Of a DNA stretch of 16,815 nt, positions 7,610-14,169 are shown piece after piece. The stretch spans positions 1,573 through 18,387 of the forward strand of contig DHEX01000040.1 in assembly GCA_002400085.1 (NCBI GenBank). The letters are read 5' to 3'. How positions within the stretch are numbered: position 1 is the first letter of the stretch; every line of letters starts with the position of its first letter. Below the pieces are notes generated by a model. The model ran no database searches. It saw nothing but the letters and a program-made list of their open reading frames with translations, and had not been told where the DNA came from. The position numbers were made by a program, and so were the translations under genes. The DNA is from Clostridiaceae bacterium UBA4839 (GTDB taxonomy: Bacteria; Bacillota; Clostridia; Clostridiales; Caloramatoraceae).

Positions 7610-9063
7610 AGGATTATAATAAATTAATATTTGAGATTTCCAGTGAGGGAAGATGTGGATATTCTCTGCCAAAGTTAGATGTTCCATCCGTAAATATAAA
7701 TAGCACTATTCCAGAGAAGCTTCAAAGGAAAAAGAGCTTAGATCTTCCAGAAGTAAGTGAAGTAGATGTTGTAAGGCATTATACTGCACTGTCAACTAAA
7801 AACTATGGCGCTGATACAGGATTCTACCCGTTAGGTTCATGTACTGTGAAGTATAGCCCTAAGATAAATGAGGATGTGGCTGAACTTCCTGGATTTAAAT
7901 CGCTGCATCCATATCAAAATGAAGAACAAGTTCAAGGCGCTCTTGAACTTATGTATAATTTATCTGAAAAGCTATGTGAAATAACTGGGATGAAAGGAAT
8001 TACACTTCAGCCCTCAGCTGGTGCTCATGGTGAATTAACAGGCCTTATGATTATAAAGGCTTACCATGAAAGCAGAGGAGATTTTAAGAGAAAGAAAATA
8101 ATAGTTCCTGATTCTGCTCATGGGACAAACCCTGCAAGTGCTGCATCAGTTGGTTTTGAGGTAGTTGAGGTAAAGTCAAATAAAGATGGAACAGTAGATC
8201 TTGATAGCTTGAAGGAAGTATTAAATGACGAGATTGCAGGTCTTATGATTACGAATCCTAATACTCTTGGGATTTTTGAAAAGGATATACTTGAGATATC
8301 AAGACTTGTTCATGAAGCAGGCGGGCTTTTATACTATGATGGAGCTAATATGAATGCTGTAATGGGTATAGCAAGACCTGCAGATATGGGATTTGATGTT
8401 GTTCATTTAAACCTTCATAAAACTTTTTCAACTCCGCATGGCGGCGGTGGACCTGGAAGCGGTCCTGTTGGAGTTAAAGAGGAACTTCTAAAATTCCTTC
8501 CTGTGCCTGTTATTAAAAAAGAAGGGGATAAATATGCCCTTGATTATGACAGAAAAGATTCAATTGGAAAAGTAAGGACGTTTTATGGCAATTTTGGCGT
8601 AATGGTAAAGGCATATGCATATATACTTTCTATGGGTGCAGAAGGACTTAAAAAGGCAAGTGAGGTGGCTGTACTCAATGCAAATTACATTAAGGCGCGA
8701 CTTAAGGGCTATTACAATATTCCAATTGATGGTGCATGTAAGCATGAACTTGTCCTTGGAGGATTAGGGGATGATGTTCATGATGTATCGACTCTTGATG
8801 TTGCAAAGAGAATAATTGATTATGGTTATCATCCACCTACAATATATTTTCCTCTTATTGTAGATAATGCACTTATGATAGAGCCAACTGAAACGGAAAG
8901 CAGGGAAACTCTTGATAATTTCATAGATGCAATGATAAAAATATCTAAAGAAGCAAGAGAAAATCCAAAACTCTTACAGGAAGCACCGCATGATACACCA
9001 GTTAGAAGACCAGATGAAGTAAAAGCAGCAAGGCATCCAATTGTGAAGTGGAGCAAAGAATAA
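7606..9063 (+). CDS. gcvPB: Glycine dehydrogenase (decarboxylating), subunit 2
   Basis: This 485-residue PLP-binding subunit completes the P protein. The cofactor lysine is Lys272 in HLNLHKTFSTPHGG, followed by the glycine-rich loop GGGGPGSGPVG; FYPLGSCTVKYSP near 73-85 and DSAHGTNPASAAS near 169-181 are other family blocks. The start ATG overlaps the gcvPA stop as ATGA, with GGAGGG at 7594-7599 inside the end of gcvPA. The C-terminus (DTPVRRPDEVKAARHPIVKW) is typical and complete. Together with gcvT, gcvH, gcvPA and lpd this makes a full glycine cleavage set, with no frame damage seen. Confidence 0.97.
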   Translation: MKDYNKLIFEISSEGRCGYSLPKLDVPSVNINSTIPEKLQRKKSLDLPEVSEVDVVRHYTALSTKNYGADTGFYPLGSCTVKYSPKINEDVAELPGFKSLHPYQNEEQVQGALELMYNLSEKLCEITGMKGITLQPSAGAHGELTGLMIIKAYHESRGDFKRKKIIVPDSAHGTNPASAASVGFEVVEVKSNKDGTVDLDSLKEVLNDEIAGLMITNPNTLGIFEKDILEISRLVHEAGGLLYYDGANMNAVMGIARPADMGFDVVHLNLHKTFSTPHGGGGPGSGPVGVKEELLKFLPVPVIKKEGDKYALDYDRKDSIGKVRTFYGNFGVMVKAYAYILSMGAEGLKKASEVAVLNANYIKARLKGYYNIPIDGACKHELVLGGLGDDVHDVSTLDVAKRIIDYGYHPPTIYFPLIVDNALMIEPTETESRETLDNFIDAMIKISKEARENPKLLQEAPHDTPVRRPDEVKAARHPIVKWSKE

Positions 9064-9102
9064 GAATATTTCAAATATAATAAATTAAGGCAGGTGTATG
9101 GC

Positions 9103-10503
9103 TTGGATAAGGACATAGTGGTAATTGGAGGGGGCCCCGGTGGATATGTTGCCGCCATAAGAGCAGCACAGCTTGGTGCAAAAGTTGCTCTTATTGAAAA
9201 GGATAAATTAGGCGGAACATGTCTTAATAGGGGGTGTATACCTACTAAAACATTATATAGAGATGCTGAAATATTAAATACACTTAAAAAAGTAGACAGC
9301 TTTGGTATAAATGTAGATGGTTTCAGCATAGATGTGGAAAAAATGCAGGAGAGAAAGGATTTAGTTGTAGTTCAGCTAAGGGACGGAATTGCTAATCTTC
9401 TTAAAGCTAATGGTGTTGAGGTTTATAACGGCTTTGGGAAAATTAAGGGTAAAAATACAGTGGAAGTTTCTATGGATGATGGAGCTAAGGATATCAGCAC
9501 AAAGAATATAATAATAGCTACAGGCTCAAAGCCATCCCTACCGCCTATTGAAGGAGCAGATCTTCCAAATGTTTATTCAAGTGAGGATATGCTGAATTTT
9601 AAAGCCGTACCAAAGAAACTTCTAATAGTTGGCGGCGGTGTTATTGGTATGGAGTTTGCTGGAATCTTTAACAGCATGGGATCAAAGGTTACTGTAGTTG
9701 AATTTATGCCAAGGATACTTCTTCAAACTGATACTGATATTACAAAAAGATTTTCAGTGCTCTTAAAGAAAAAAGGAATAGACGTTTATGTGTCAACTAG
9801 GGTTAATAAAATTGAAAAAAGCGGAGATGGCTTCCTTGTTCATACTGAAAACAAGAAGGGCGAAACTGTATTTGAAGCTGACAATGTTTTAATTGCAACT
9901 GGAAGAAGCCCACTAATTGAAGGGCTTAATATTGAGGGCGTAGGAATTAAATTTGATAAAAAAGGTATAAAAGTTGATGAAAACTATATGACAAGTGTGG
10001 AGAATATTTATGCTATAGGCGATGTAAATGGAATTTCAATGCTTGCCCATGCGGCATCCAATCAGGGAGTTCAAACTGCTGAAAAAATAATGGGCATTGA
10101 TTCAAAGGGAAAACACAATCCTATACCCAGCTGCATATTTGTTTTTCCTGAAATAGCTTCAGTTGGTGTAACTGAGGATGAAGCTAAGGAAAAAGGGATA
10201 AAGTATAAAACAAGCAAATCCATGTTTGGTGGAAATGGAAAAGCATTGGCTCTTGGTGAACCTGAGGGGCTAGTTAAGGTAATTGCATCTGAGGATGATA
10301 CAATTATAGGCGTTCATATAATGGGGCCTCATGCTTCAGATTTAATAAATGAGGGCAATATTGCTGTAAGCATGGGCATGAAAGCTAGTGAAGTTGGAAG
10401 CATAATACATGCACATCCTACACTTTCAGAGACATTCCATGAAGCTGTTTTAGGAATTAATGGTTCAGGTATTCATACAATGCCAATAAGAAAAAGAGTT
10501 TAG
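9103..10503 (+). CDS. lpdA: Dihydrolipoyl dehydrogenase (L protein)
   Basis: This flavoprotein reoxidises dihydrolipoyl GcvH with NAD+. The 466-residue protein has the FAD-binding GGGPGG (9-14), the redox disulfide in GGTCLNRGCIPTK (Cys40, Cys45), the NAD-binding VGGGVIGMEFAG in the middle, and the C-terminal HAHPTLSETFHEA with the His-Glu catalytic pair. There is no N-terminal lipoyl domain. I place the start at TTG 9103 because AGGTG (9092-9096) is correctly spaced for it. The in-frame GTG at 9094 would add three residues, but its nearest purine stretch is only about 3 bases away. It is the last gene of the operon, 39 bases after gcvPB and followed by a strong terminator, so it is probably dedicated to the glycine system, although such enzymes can also serve 2-oxoacid dehydrogenases. 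Confidence 0.95.
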   Translation: MDKDIVVIGGGPGGYVAAIRAAQLGAKVALIEKDKLGGTCLNRGCIPTKTLYRDAEILNTLKKVDSFGINVDGFSIDVEKMQERKDLVVVQLRDGIANLLKANGVEVYNGFGKIKGKNTVEVSMDDGAKDISTKNIIIATGSKPSLPPIEGADLPNVYSSEDMLNFKAVPKKLLIVGGGVIGMEFAGIFNSMGSKVTVVEFMPRILLQTDTDITKRFSVLLKKKGIDVYVSTRVNKIEKSGDGFLVHTENKKGETVFEADNVLIATGRSPLIEGLNIEGVGIKFDKKGIKVDENYMTSVENIYAIGDVNGISMLAHAASNQGVQTAEKIMGIDSKGKHNPIPSCIFVFPEIASVGVTEDEAKEKGIKYKTSKSMFGGNGKALALGEPEGLVKVIASEDDTIIGVHIMGPHASDLINEGNIAVSMGMKASEVGSIIHAHPTLSETFHEAVLGINGSGIHTMPIRKRV

Positions 10504-10525
10504 CACAATTTATTCAGATGGCTAC

Positions 10526-10564
10526 CATCCGTAATGCCTCGCTTAAAGCGGGGAATAACGGATG
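10526..10564. repeat. Long imperfect GC-rich hairpin after lpd
   Basis: CATCCGT (10526-10532) pairs with ACGGATG (10558-10564). The inside continues with only two mismatches to a 3-base loop at 10544-10546, around CGCTTAAAGCG. It is GC-rich for this AT-rich region and is not followed by a T tract, so it looks more like a small dispersed palindromic repeat or an mRNA 3'-end stabiliser than a terminator. Confidence 0.5.
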
Positions 10565-10585
10565 CTATGCTTCTGGAAATGATAA

Positions 10586-10622
10586 AATAAACATCTACCG
10601 GCTAGACCGGTAGATGTTTATT
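10586..10622 (+). terminator. Strong intrinsic terminator of the gcv-lpd operon
   Basis: The 16-base arms 10586-10601 and 10607-10622 are exact reverse complements around the loop CTAGA. The stem top is CCGG and the foot is A/T-rich, continuing into TTTATTAAATTT. The symmetric AT foot means it could also work on the - strand. Confidence 0.85.
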
Positions 10623-10642
10623 AAATTTATCTATAATAACAG

Positions 10643-10651
10643 TGCTATAAT
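10643..10651 (+). promoter_or_regulatory. Extended -10 promoter for pepP
   Basis: TGCTATAAT (10643-10651) is a perfect extended -10. No -35 of quality lies upstream because the terminator occupies that space. The start would be near 10658, about 24 bases before the ATG. Confidence 0.5.
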
Positions 10652-10681
10652 ATAACTATAATTTAAAATGGAGGTAACAAC

Positions 10682-11926
10682 ATGGGAAACAGATTTATTG
10701 AGAGAAGAAGAAAGCTTTTAAAAAATATAGAGGATAATTCTTTGGTGGTACTTTTTGCTGGAAGGGAAATATATAAATCAGCAGATGAAACATATGAGTT
10801 CACACCAAATAGGAACTTTTTTTACTTATCTGGTATTGATGCACCAAATATTATAATTGCCTTAATGAAGAGAAAAGGAGAGGTTGCTGAAGAGATATTT
10901 GTTGAAAGGCCAGACCCTGTACTTGCAAGATGGGTTGGAGAAAAGCTTAGTGCAAAAGAAGCTAGAGAGATTTCTGGTATAGAAATAGTTGATATTATTG
11001 ATAATTTTAAGGGAAGCATTGCTTCATTGCTATCCAATTATTCTATTAGTAATGTGTATTTAGATTTGGAGAGACAGGAATATAATATACCTAAAACATT
11101 TTCACAGGAATTCGCAGGAAATATATTAGAAAGGTATCCTTATATTAGAATAAAGAATATATATGATGATATATGCCGCTTAAGAGTGGTAAAGGATGAG
11201 GAAGAAATTGCACTTATAAAAAAGGCCATAGATATTACAGGAGAAGGAATAGAAAATATGGCCAAGCATATGAGAGCAGGAATGATGGAATATGAAATAG
11301 AGGCATATTTTGATTATACATTGAAAAAAAATGGAGTTACAGATACTGCATTTAAAAATATAATTTCATCAGGAAAGAATGCTACAGTGCTTCATTATTC
11401 TAGCAACAATTGCAGGACACCTAATTATGCACTTATACTATTTGACGTTGGGGCACAGTATAAGTATTATAACGGTGATATAAGCAGGACATTCCCTCTG
11501 TCTTCCAAATTTACACAGAGGCAGAAGGATGTATATAATGCTGTTTTAGAAACTAATATAGCAATTAAGGAAGCCTGCAAGCCGGGTATATCTGTTATGG
11601 AATTAAATGAGCTTTCAAAAAAAATTTTATCAAAGGGATGCAGGCAACTTGGATTAATTAAGGATGACAGTGAACTTTCAAGATATTATTTCCACAGCAT
11701 AGGACATTATTTAGGACTTGACGGGCATGATGTAGGGGACATAGGTGACAGGAACCTTCCTATGGCTGAGGGAACGGTTATAACAAATGAGCCAGGACTA
11801 TATATATCAGAAGAGGGCATTGGAGTTAGAATTGAGGATGATCTTTTAGTTACAAAGTCAGGATGTGAGGAATTATCTCACAACATTATTAAATCTGTAG
11901 AGGATATAGAAAACTTTTTGTTATAA
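10682..11926 (+). CDS. pepP: Xaa-Pro aminopeptidase (M24 family)
   Basis: This is a cytoplasmic metallopeptidase that removes N-terminal residues preceding proline. The 414-residue protein has an N-terminal aminopeptidase-P domain (about 1-150, with TPNRNFFYLSG near 41-51) and a C-terminal pita-bread M24 domain. All five metal ligands are visible: Asp255 (LFDVGA), Asp266 (GDISRTFP), His342 (GHYLGLDGHDVG), Glu370 (TNEPGLYI) and Glu385 (VRIEDDLLV). GGAGGT at 10670-10675 precedes ATG 10682. The presence of the N-terminal domain separates it from methionine aminopeptidases and favours PepP over shorter PepQ-type prolidases. It has its own promoter after the gcv terminator and no evident link to glycine metabolism other than general peptide recycling. 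Confidence 0.92.
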   Translation: MGNRFIERRRKLLKNIEDNSLVVLFAGREIYKSADETYEFTPNRNFFYLSGIDAPNIIIALMKRKGEVAEEIFVERPDPVLARWVGEKLSAKEAREISGIEIVDIIDNFKGSIASLLSNYSISNVYLDLERQEYNIPKTFSQEFAGNILERYPYIRIKNIYDDICRLRVVKDEEEIALIKKAIDITGEGIENMAKHMRAGMMEYEIEAYFDYTLKKNGVTDTAFKNIISSGKNATVLHYSSNNCRTPNYALILFDVGAQYKYYNGDISRTFPLSSKFTQRQKDVYNAVLETNIAIKEACKPGISVMELNELSKKILSKGCRQLGLIKDDSELSRYYFHSIGHYLGLDGHDVGDIGDRNLPMAEGTVITNEPGLYISEEGIGVRIEDDLLVTKSGCEELSHNIIKSVEDIENFLL

Positions 11927-11992
11927 TTTATGAGCAAATTTAAAACAAATTGTAAAGTAATAGAAAAGCTATTTATAAGAGGGTAAAGTAAA

Positions 11993-12001
11993 TGATATAA
12001 T
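11993..12001 (+). promoter_or_regulatory. Extended -10 promoter for the repeat-tailed membrane protein
   Basis: TGATATAAT (11993-12001) is a perfect extended -10 with a weak -35 candidate TTATAA at 17-bp spacing (11973-11978). It lies 53 bases before the ATG at 12055. Confidence 0.5.
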
Positions 12002-12054
12002 AAAATGAACTTAAAATAATTATAGCCTTTTGGCAGGAATGGAGATATGCACTT

Positions 12055-12591
12055 ATGAAATCAAATGAAAAAAATCAACCTAAAAAGTCAAAAAAATGTG
12101 AATGTGATGGCTCAACTATCTTATATGTTGGCTCTTTAATTGCAGCTATTATTGCAGTTATCTTATTAGTAAATAATGTGAGGTTATACAACGCAAATGT
12201 TGCTCAATATGTGGCACAAGGGTATCCTAAAGATGAGGTTGTTAGACAATTAAAAGCAATACAATTAATGCCGGGAATATGTGAGCCAATTGCTCTTTAT
12301 GGTGGTATTGCATTGATTTTATATGGAATTGGTATGATCAATGAAAAAGTTTCAAGACGTTTAGTACCAACAACAAATGTTCAAGCTATAGATGGTGTTC
12401 AAAAAGATATTGCTGATGCAGAAAATGTTGAGACTTCAGAAAAGGTAGAAACTGATACAGAAAATGCTGAGACTTCAGAAAATGTAAAAGCTGATGCAGG
12501 AAATGCTGAGACCTCTGAAAATGTAAAAGCTGATGCAGAAAATGTTGAAACTGCTGCAAAAGTTAATGAAACTACTGATGACATTAAATAA
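12055..12591 (+). CDS. Two-helix membrane protein with acidic tandem-repeat tail
   Basis: I do not recognise this 178-residue protein. Residues 1-14 are lysine-rich, followed by Cys-Glu-Cys at 15-17, a transmembrane segment at about 22-41, a linker of about 35 residues, a second transmembrane segment at about 75-95, and a soluble tail from 96 to the end. From residue 123 the tail has four copies of a 13-residue acidic unit (E/G-N-V/A-E-T-S-E-N/K-V-K/E...), low in complexity and probably disordered or extended. Both termini are likely cytoplasmic by the positive-inside rule, so the tail would face the cytosol. GGAGAT at 12041-12046 fits ATG 12055. It has its own promoter and terminator, so it is a single-gene unit and context gives no role. 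Confidence 0.85.
   Translation: MKSNEKNQPKKSKKCECDGSTILYVGSLIAAIIAVILLVNNVRLYNANVAQYVAQGYPKDEVVRQLKAIQLMPGICEPIALYGGIALILYGIGMINEKVSRRLVPTTNVQAIDGVQKDIADAENVETSEKVETDTENAETSENVKADAGNAETSENVKADAENVETAAKVNETTDDIK
12421..12576 (+). repeat. Four in-frame 39-bp tandem repeats
   Basis: Units begin at 12421, 12460, 12499 and 12538. Units 2 and 3 differ at only 3 of 39 bases (36/39 identical), while units 1 and 4 are more diverged. Each encodes 13 residues, so unit gain or loss keeps the reading frame. Confidence 0.85.
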
Positions 12592-12653
12592 CTATAAACA
12601 TTTAATTGATTTATCAAGTGATTCTTAGACTCATGTGGGTTTTGCTTATATGG

Positions 12654-12690
12654 AAGGAATATATTATATGTTGTAGTATATTCCTTTTTT
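12654..12690 (+). terminator. Intrinsic terminator after the repeat-tailed gene
   Basis: AAGGAATATA (12654-12663) pairs with TATATTCCTT (12677-12686) and is followed by T through 12690. The remaining intergenic stretch, 12691-12868, shows nothing I can name. Confidence 0.8.
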
Positions 12691-12868
12691 CTATTTCGCG
12701 GCAGTACGTTTCTCGCTTATAAAGTAACTTACATCATCAATGCGGATTTGAAAAATATATAACTTTAATTTGTTATTTAGATTTAATACACTGCTGCAAT
12801 AAGAAAAATATATGGAATGATTATAGAATGAGCATTTATGTAATTAATTAAATGTTTCATGAATCATT

Positions 12869-12896
12869 TTGAACTTATAAAATAAAATGATATAAT
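12869..12896 (+). promoter_or_regulatory. Sigma-A promoter for the 161-aa membrane protein
   Basis: TTGAAC (12869-12874), a 16-bp spacer and TATAAT (12891-12896) with the TG extension at 12888-12889. Transcription should begin near 12903, about 45 bases before the start codon. Confidence 0.65.
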
Positions 12897-12947
12897 AAAG
12901 AATATGTTTTGAGTGTATAAAAATTTGCTATATTGGGGAGTGATATG

Positions 12948-13433
12948 ATGAGAAGGGACAAGTGGCTTTTATTTATTTCAGCTATTATCCCAGGAGTAGG
13001 TTATATGTATCTTGGGCTTATTAGAAAGGGAATTGAGGCATTAATACTGTTTTTGATTATTGGACCTATCTTTAGGCTTATAGGGATAAGCTGGCTTACA
13101 AATATTGTAAGATTTCCATTTTGGCTTTATACATTTTTTACAACCTACGAAATTGCAACACAGCAAGATTTAGGAGTATATGTACCGGATACAGATTTTA
13201 TTAACATAAAGAAACCTAATAAAAATGTAAATATGAGCGATAAAAATATAGCTATATTAAAAAATGTTTTAGCAGCTGTTCTTATTATTGCAGGTCTTAT
13301 TGTAATATTAAATAAAGCATTTGCTGGTAATGAAGTATATAATCTTATTATTTCATATATTAAGACTTACCTTTTCCCTGTACTTCTCATATTTGGAGGT
13401 TTATATATTCTTTTTAGAAATAGTGGGAAATAA
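12948..13433 (+). CDS. Polytopic membrane protein of unknown function (161 aa)
   Basis: Hydrophobic segments lie at about residues 6-23, 28-46, 49-65, 102-120 and 136-156, with a polar loop near 80-100. The N-terminal run SAIIPGVGYMYLGLIRKG (11-28) resembles the PGxGxxYLGxxxxG turn of TM2-like and related small membrane proteins, but I would not assign a family on that alone. Frame-open starts exist at TTG 12933, ATG 12945 and ATG 12948; GGGGAG at 12935-12940 is best spaced (7 bases) for ATG 12948, which also begins with the expected positively charged MRRDK. It has its own promoter. Function is unknown; LiaI/LiaF-like or TM2-like envelope roles are possibilities only. Confidence 0.8.
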   Translation: MRRDKWLLFISAIIPGVGYMYLGLIRKGIEALILFLIIGPIFRLIGISWLTNIVRFPFWLYTFFTTYEIATQQDLGVYVPDTDFINIKKPNKNVNMSDKNIAILKNVLAAVLIIAGLIVILNKAFAGNEVYNLIISYIKTYLFPVLLIFGGLYILFRNSGK

Positions 13434-13459
13434 TGCTGCTTTAAATACGCAAGCAGCAT
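13433..13459 (+). terminator. Hairpin at the end of the 161-aa membrane protein gene
   Basis: ATGCTGCTT (13433-13441) pairs with AAGCAGCAT (13451-13459) around a 9-base loop, starting at the last base of the stop codon. No T tract follows, so it is a weak or factor-assisted terminator, or a 3'-end stabiliser. Confidence 0.45.
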
Positions 13460-13474
13460 ATTATATAAAAGATA

Positions 13475-13502
13475 TTGACATCATATTCTTATAAGTTATA
13501 AT
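13475..13502 (+). promoter_or_regulatory. Strong promoter of the valS transcription unit
   Basis: Perfect TTGACA (13475-13480) and TATAAT (13497-13502) hexamers with a 16-bp spacer. The start should fall near 13509, just before the T-box leader. Confidence 0.85.
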
Positions 13503-13508
13503 AAGAAT

Positions 13509-13740
13509 AAATTAAATATTAAAGCTGTGATAAAGAGGAGTATGCAGTTAACATTCAAAGAGATGAAAGCCCAAAGGCTGAAAGGTTTTCAATTAAGTGG
13601 CTGCAGAAGGTAGCTTTGGAGCTTTTTAGCTGAAAATAAGTAAGCTGAAACGGATAACCGTTAAAAAGTTAAGTGCCGAATTTTTCGGAATAAAGGTGGT
13701 ACCGCGGTCCTTCGCCCTTTCATGGATGAAGGACTTTTTT
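13509..13740 (+). ncRNA. T-box leader, valine-specific
   Basis: The leader reads uncharged tRNA-Val and lets transcription continue into valS. Recognisable parts are the Stem I start AAAGAGGAGTATG (about 13532-13544), the distal Stem I region with GAGATGAAAGCC and GGCTGAAAGG (about 13560-13585), the specifier region GAAGGTAGCTTTGGAGC in which GTA (13610-13612) is a valine codon, a small hairpin AACGG/CCGTT, and the T-box sequence AAAGGTGGTACCGCGG (13692-13707). The TGGT bulge pairs with ACCA of a tRNA whose discriminator is A, consistent with tRNA-Val. An intrinsic terminator closes the leader. Confidence 0.95.
13707..13740 (+). terminator. T-box terminator
   Basis: GTCCTTC (13707-13713) pairs with GAAGGAC (13728-13734), followed by TTTTTT (13735-13740). 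The 5' arm overlaps the end of the T-box sequence, so antiterminator and terminator exclude each other. Confidence 0.92.
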
Positions 13741-13757
13741 ATGTTAAAAATAAAATG

Positions 13758-13903
13758 GTAGGGAACGGTCTTGACCGTTCCGTTGATGAACGAGCGAAAT
13801 TTGGGGGTGAAACGGTGCCAATACCCAGGTAGCAAATTTATTCTGTGGTATTTGCAGGGTGATCTGAATTTGGTGGGGCGGAACGGTCAAGACCGCTCCC
13901 TAC
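13758..13903. mobile_element. 146-bp MITE-like element with 25-bp terminal inverted repeats
   Basis: The ends 13758-13782 and 13879-13903 are inverted copies identical at 24 of 25 bases, beginning GTAGGG and ending CCCTAC. Each end is itself a near palindrome (GGAACGGTC, two bases, GACCGTTCC at the left end). The interior has further short pairings such as GCAAAT/ATTTGC (13832-13837 with 13850-13855). The element is clearly richer in G+C than its surroundings and encodes no convincing protein, so it would need a transposase elsewhere or be a REP-type palindromic repeat. No clear target-site duplication is visible. It lies between the T-box terminator and the next gene, inside the valS transcript. 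Confidence 0.65.
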
Positions 13904-13971
13904 ATTAACACCCTTGCAAAGGTCAAAGTGAGCAGTAGTTATCTATGTTTAGGATTTAAAAGGAGAGGGAT

Positions 13972-14151
13972 ATGGAACATTTAGATCTATTAAGTATTGT
14001 ACTTGTAGTTATAGGTTCAATTTTGGTATATGGTGCAAAGCCTATACTTAAAAAAATAAAAAAATATGATGATAAAGTCATGATTGCAATGAAGTTGATT
14101 GGGCTTATAATAGCTGGAATAGGTTTTTTTAGAATTTTAGAGATAATTTAA
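13972..14151 (+). CDS. Small two-helix membrane protein (59 aa) between T-box and valS
   Basis: ATG 13972 has a very strong ribosome binding site, AGGAGAGGG (13961-13969), and runs 59 codons to TAA 14149-14151, 18 bases before valS. The product has a hydrophobic segment at about residues 6-20, a lysine-rich linker (GAKPILKKIKKYDD, 21-34) and a second hydrophobic segment at about 37-54. I do not recognise it. Because no other promoter is evident between the T-box and valS, it should be transcribed with valS and induced when tRNA-Val is uncharged. The strong ribosome binding site, tight spacing and membrane-like composition argue that it is translated. It is too short for most ORF length cut-offs and easily missed. 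Confidence 0.7.
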   Translation: MEHLDLLSIVLVVIGSILVYGAKPILKKIKKYDDKVMIAMKLIGLIIAGIGFFRILEII

Positions 14152-14169
14152 AAACGAGGAGGAATTGAA

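Noticed and set aside
9094..9102. GTG 9094 as the lpd start
   Set aside because: Its ribosome binding site would be only about 3 bases away, while TTG 9103 has AGGTG at a normal distance. The difference is three residues and does not change the function.
8829..9329. 166-codon open frame on the - strand across the gcvPB/lpd junction
   Set aside because: It lies opposite two clearly conserved genes, has no ribosome binding site or family motif, and is a shadow of their codon structure.
12399..12617. 72-codon - strand frame opposite the 39-bp repeats
   Set aside because: Its repeats merely mirror the tandem repeat of the + strand gene, which has the promoter, ribosome binding site and terminator.
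13626..13835. 69-codon - strand frame over the T-box terminator and the left end of the inverted-repeat element
   Set aside because: It spans a known RNA leader and an element end, has no ribosome binding site, and the element shows no coding signature.
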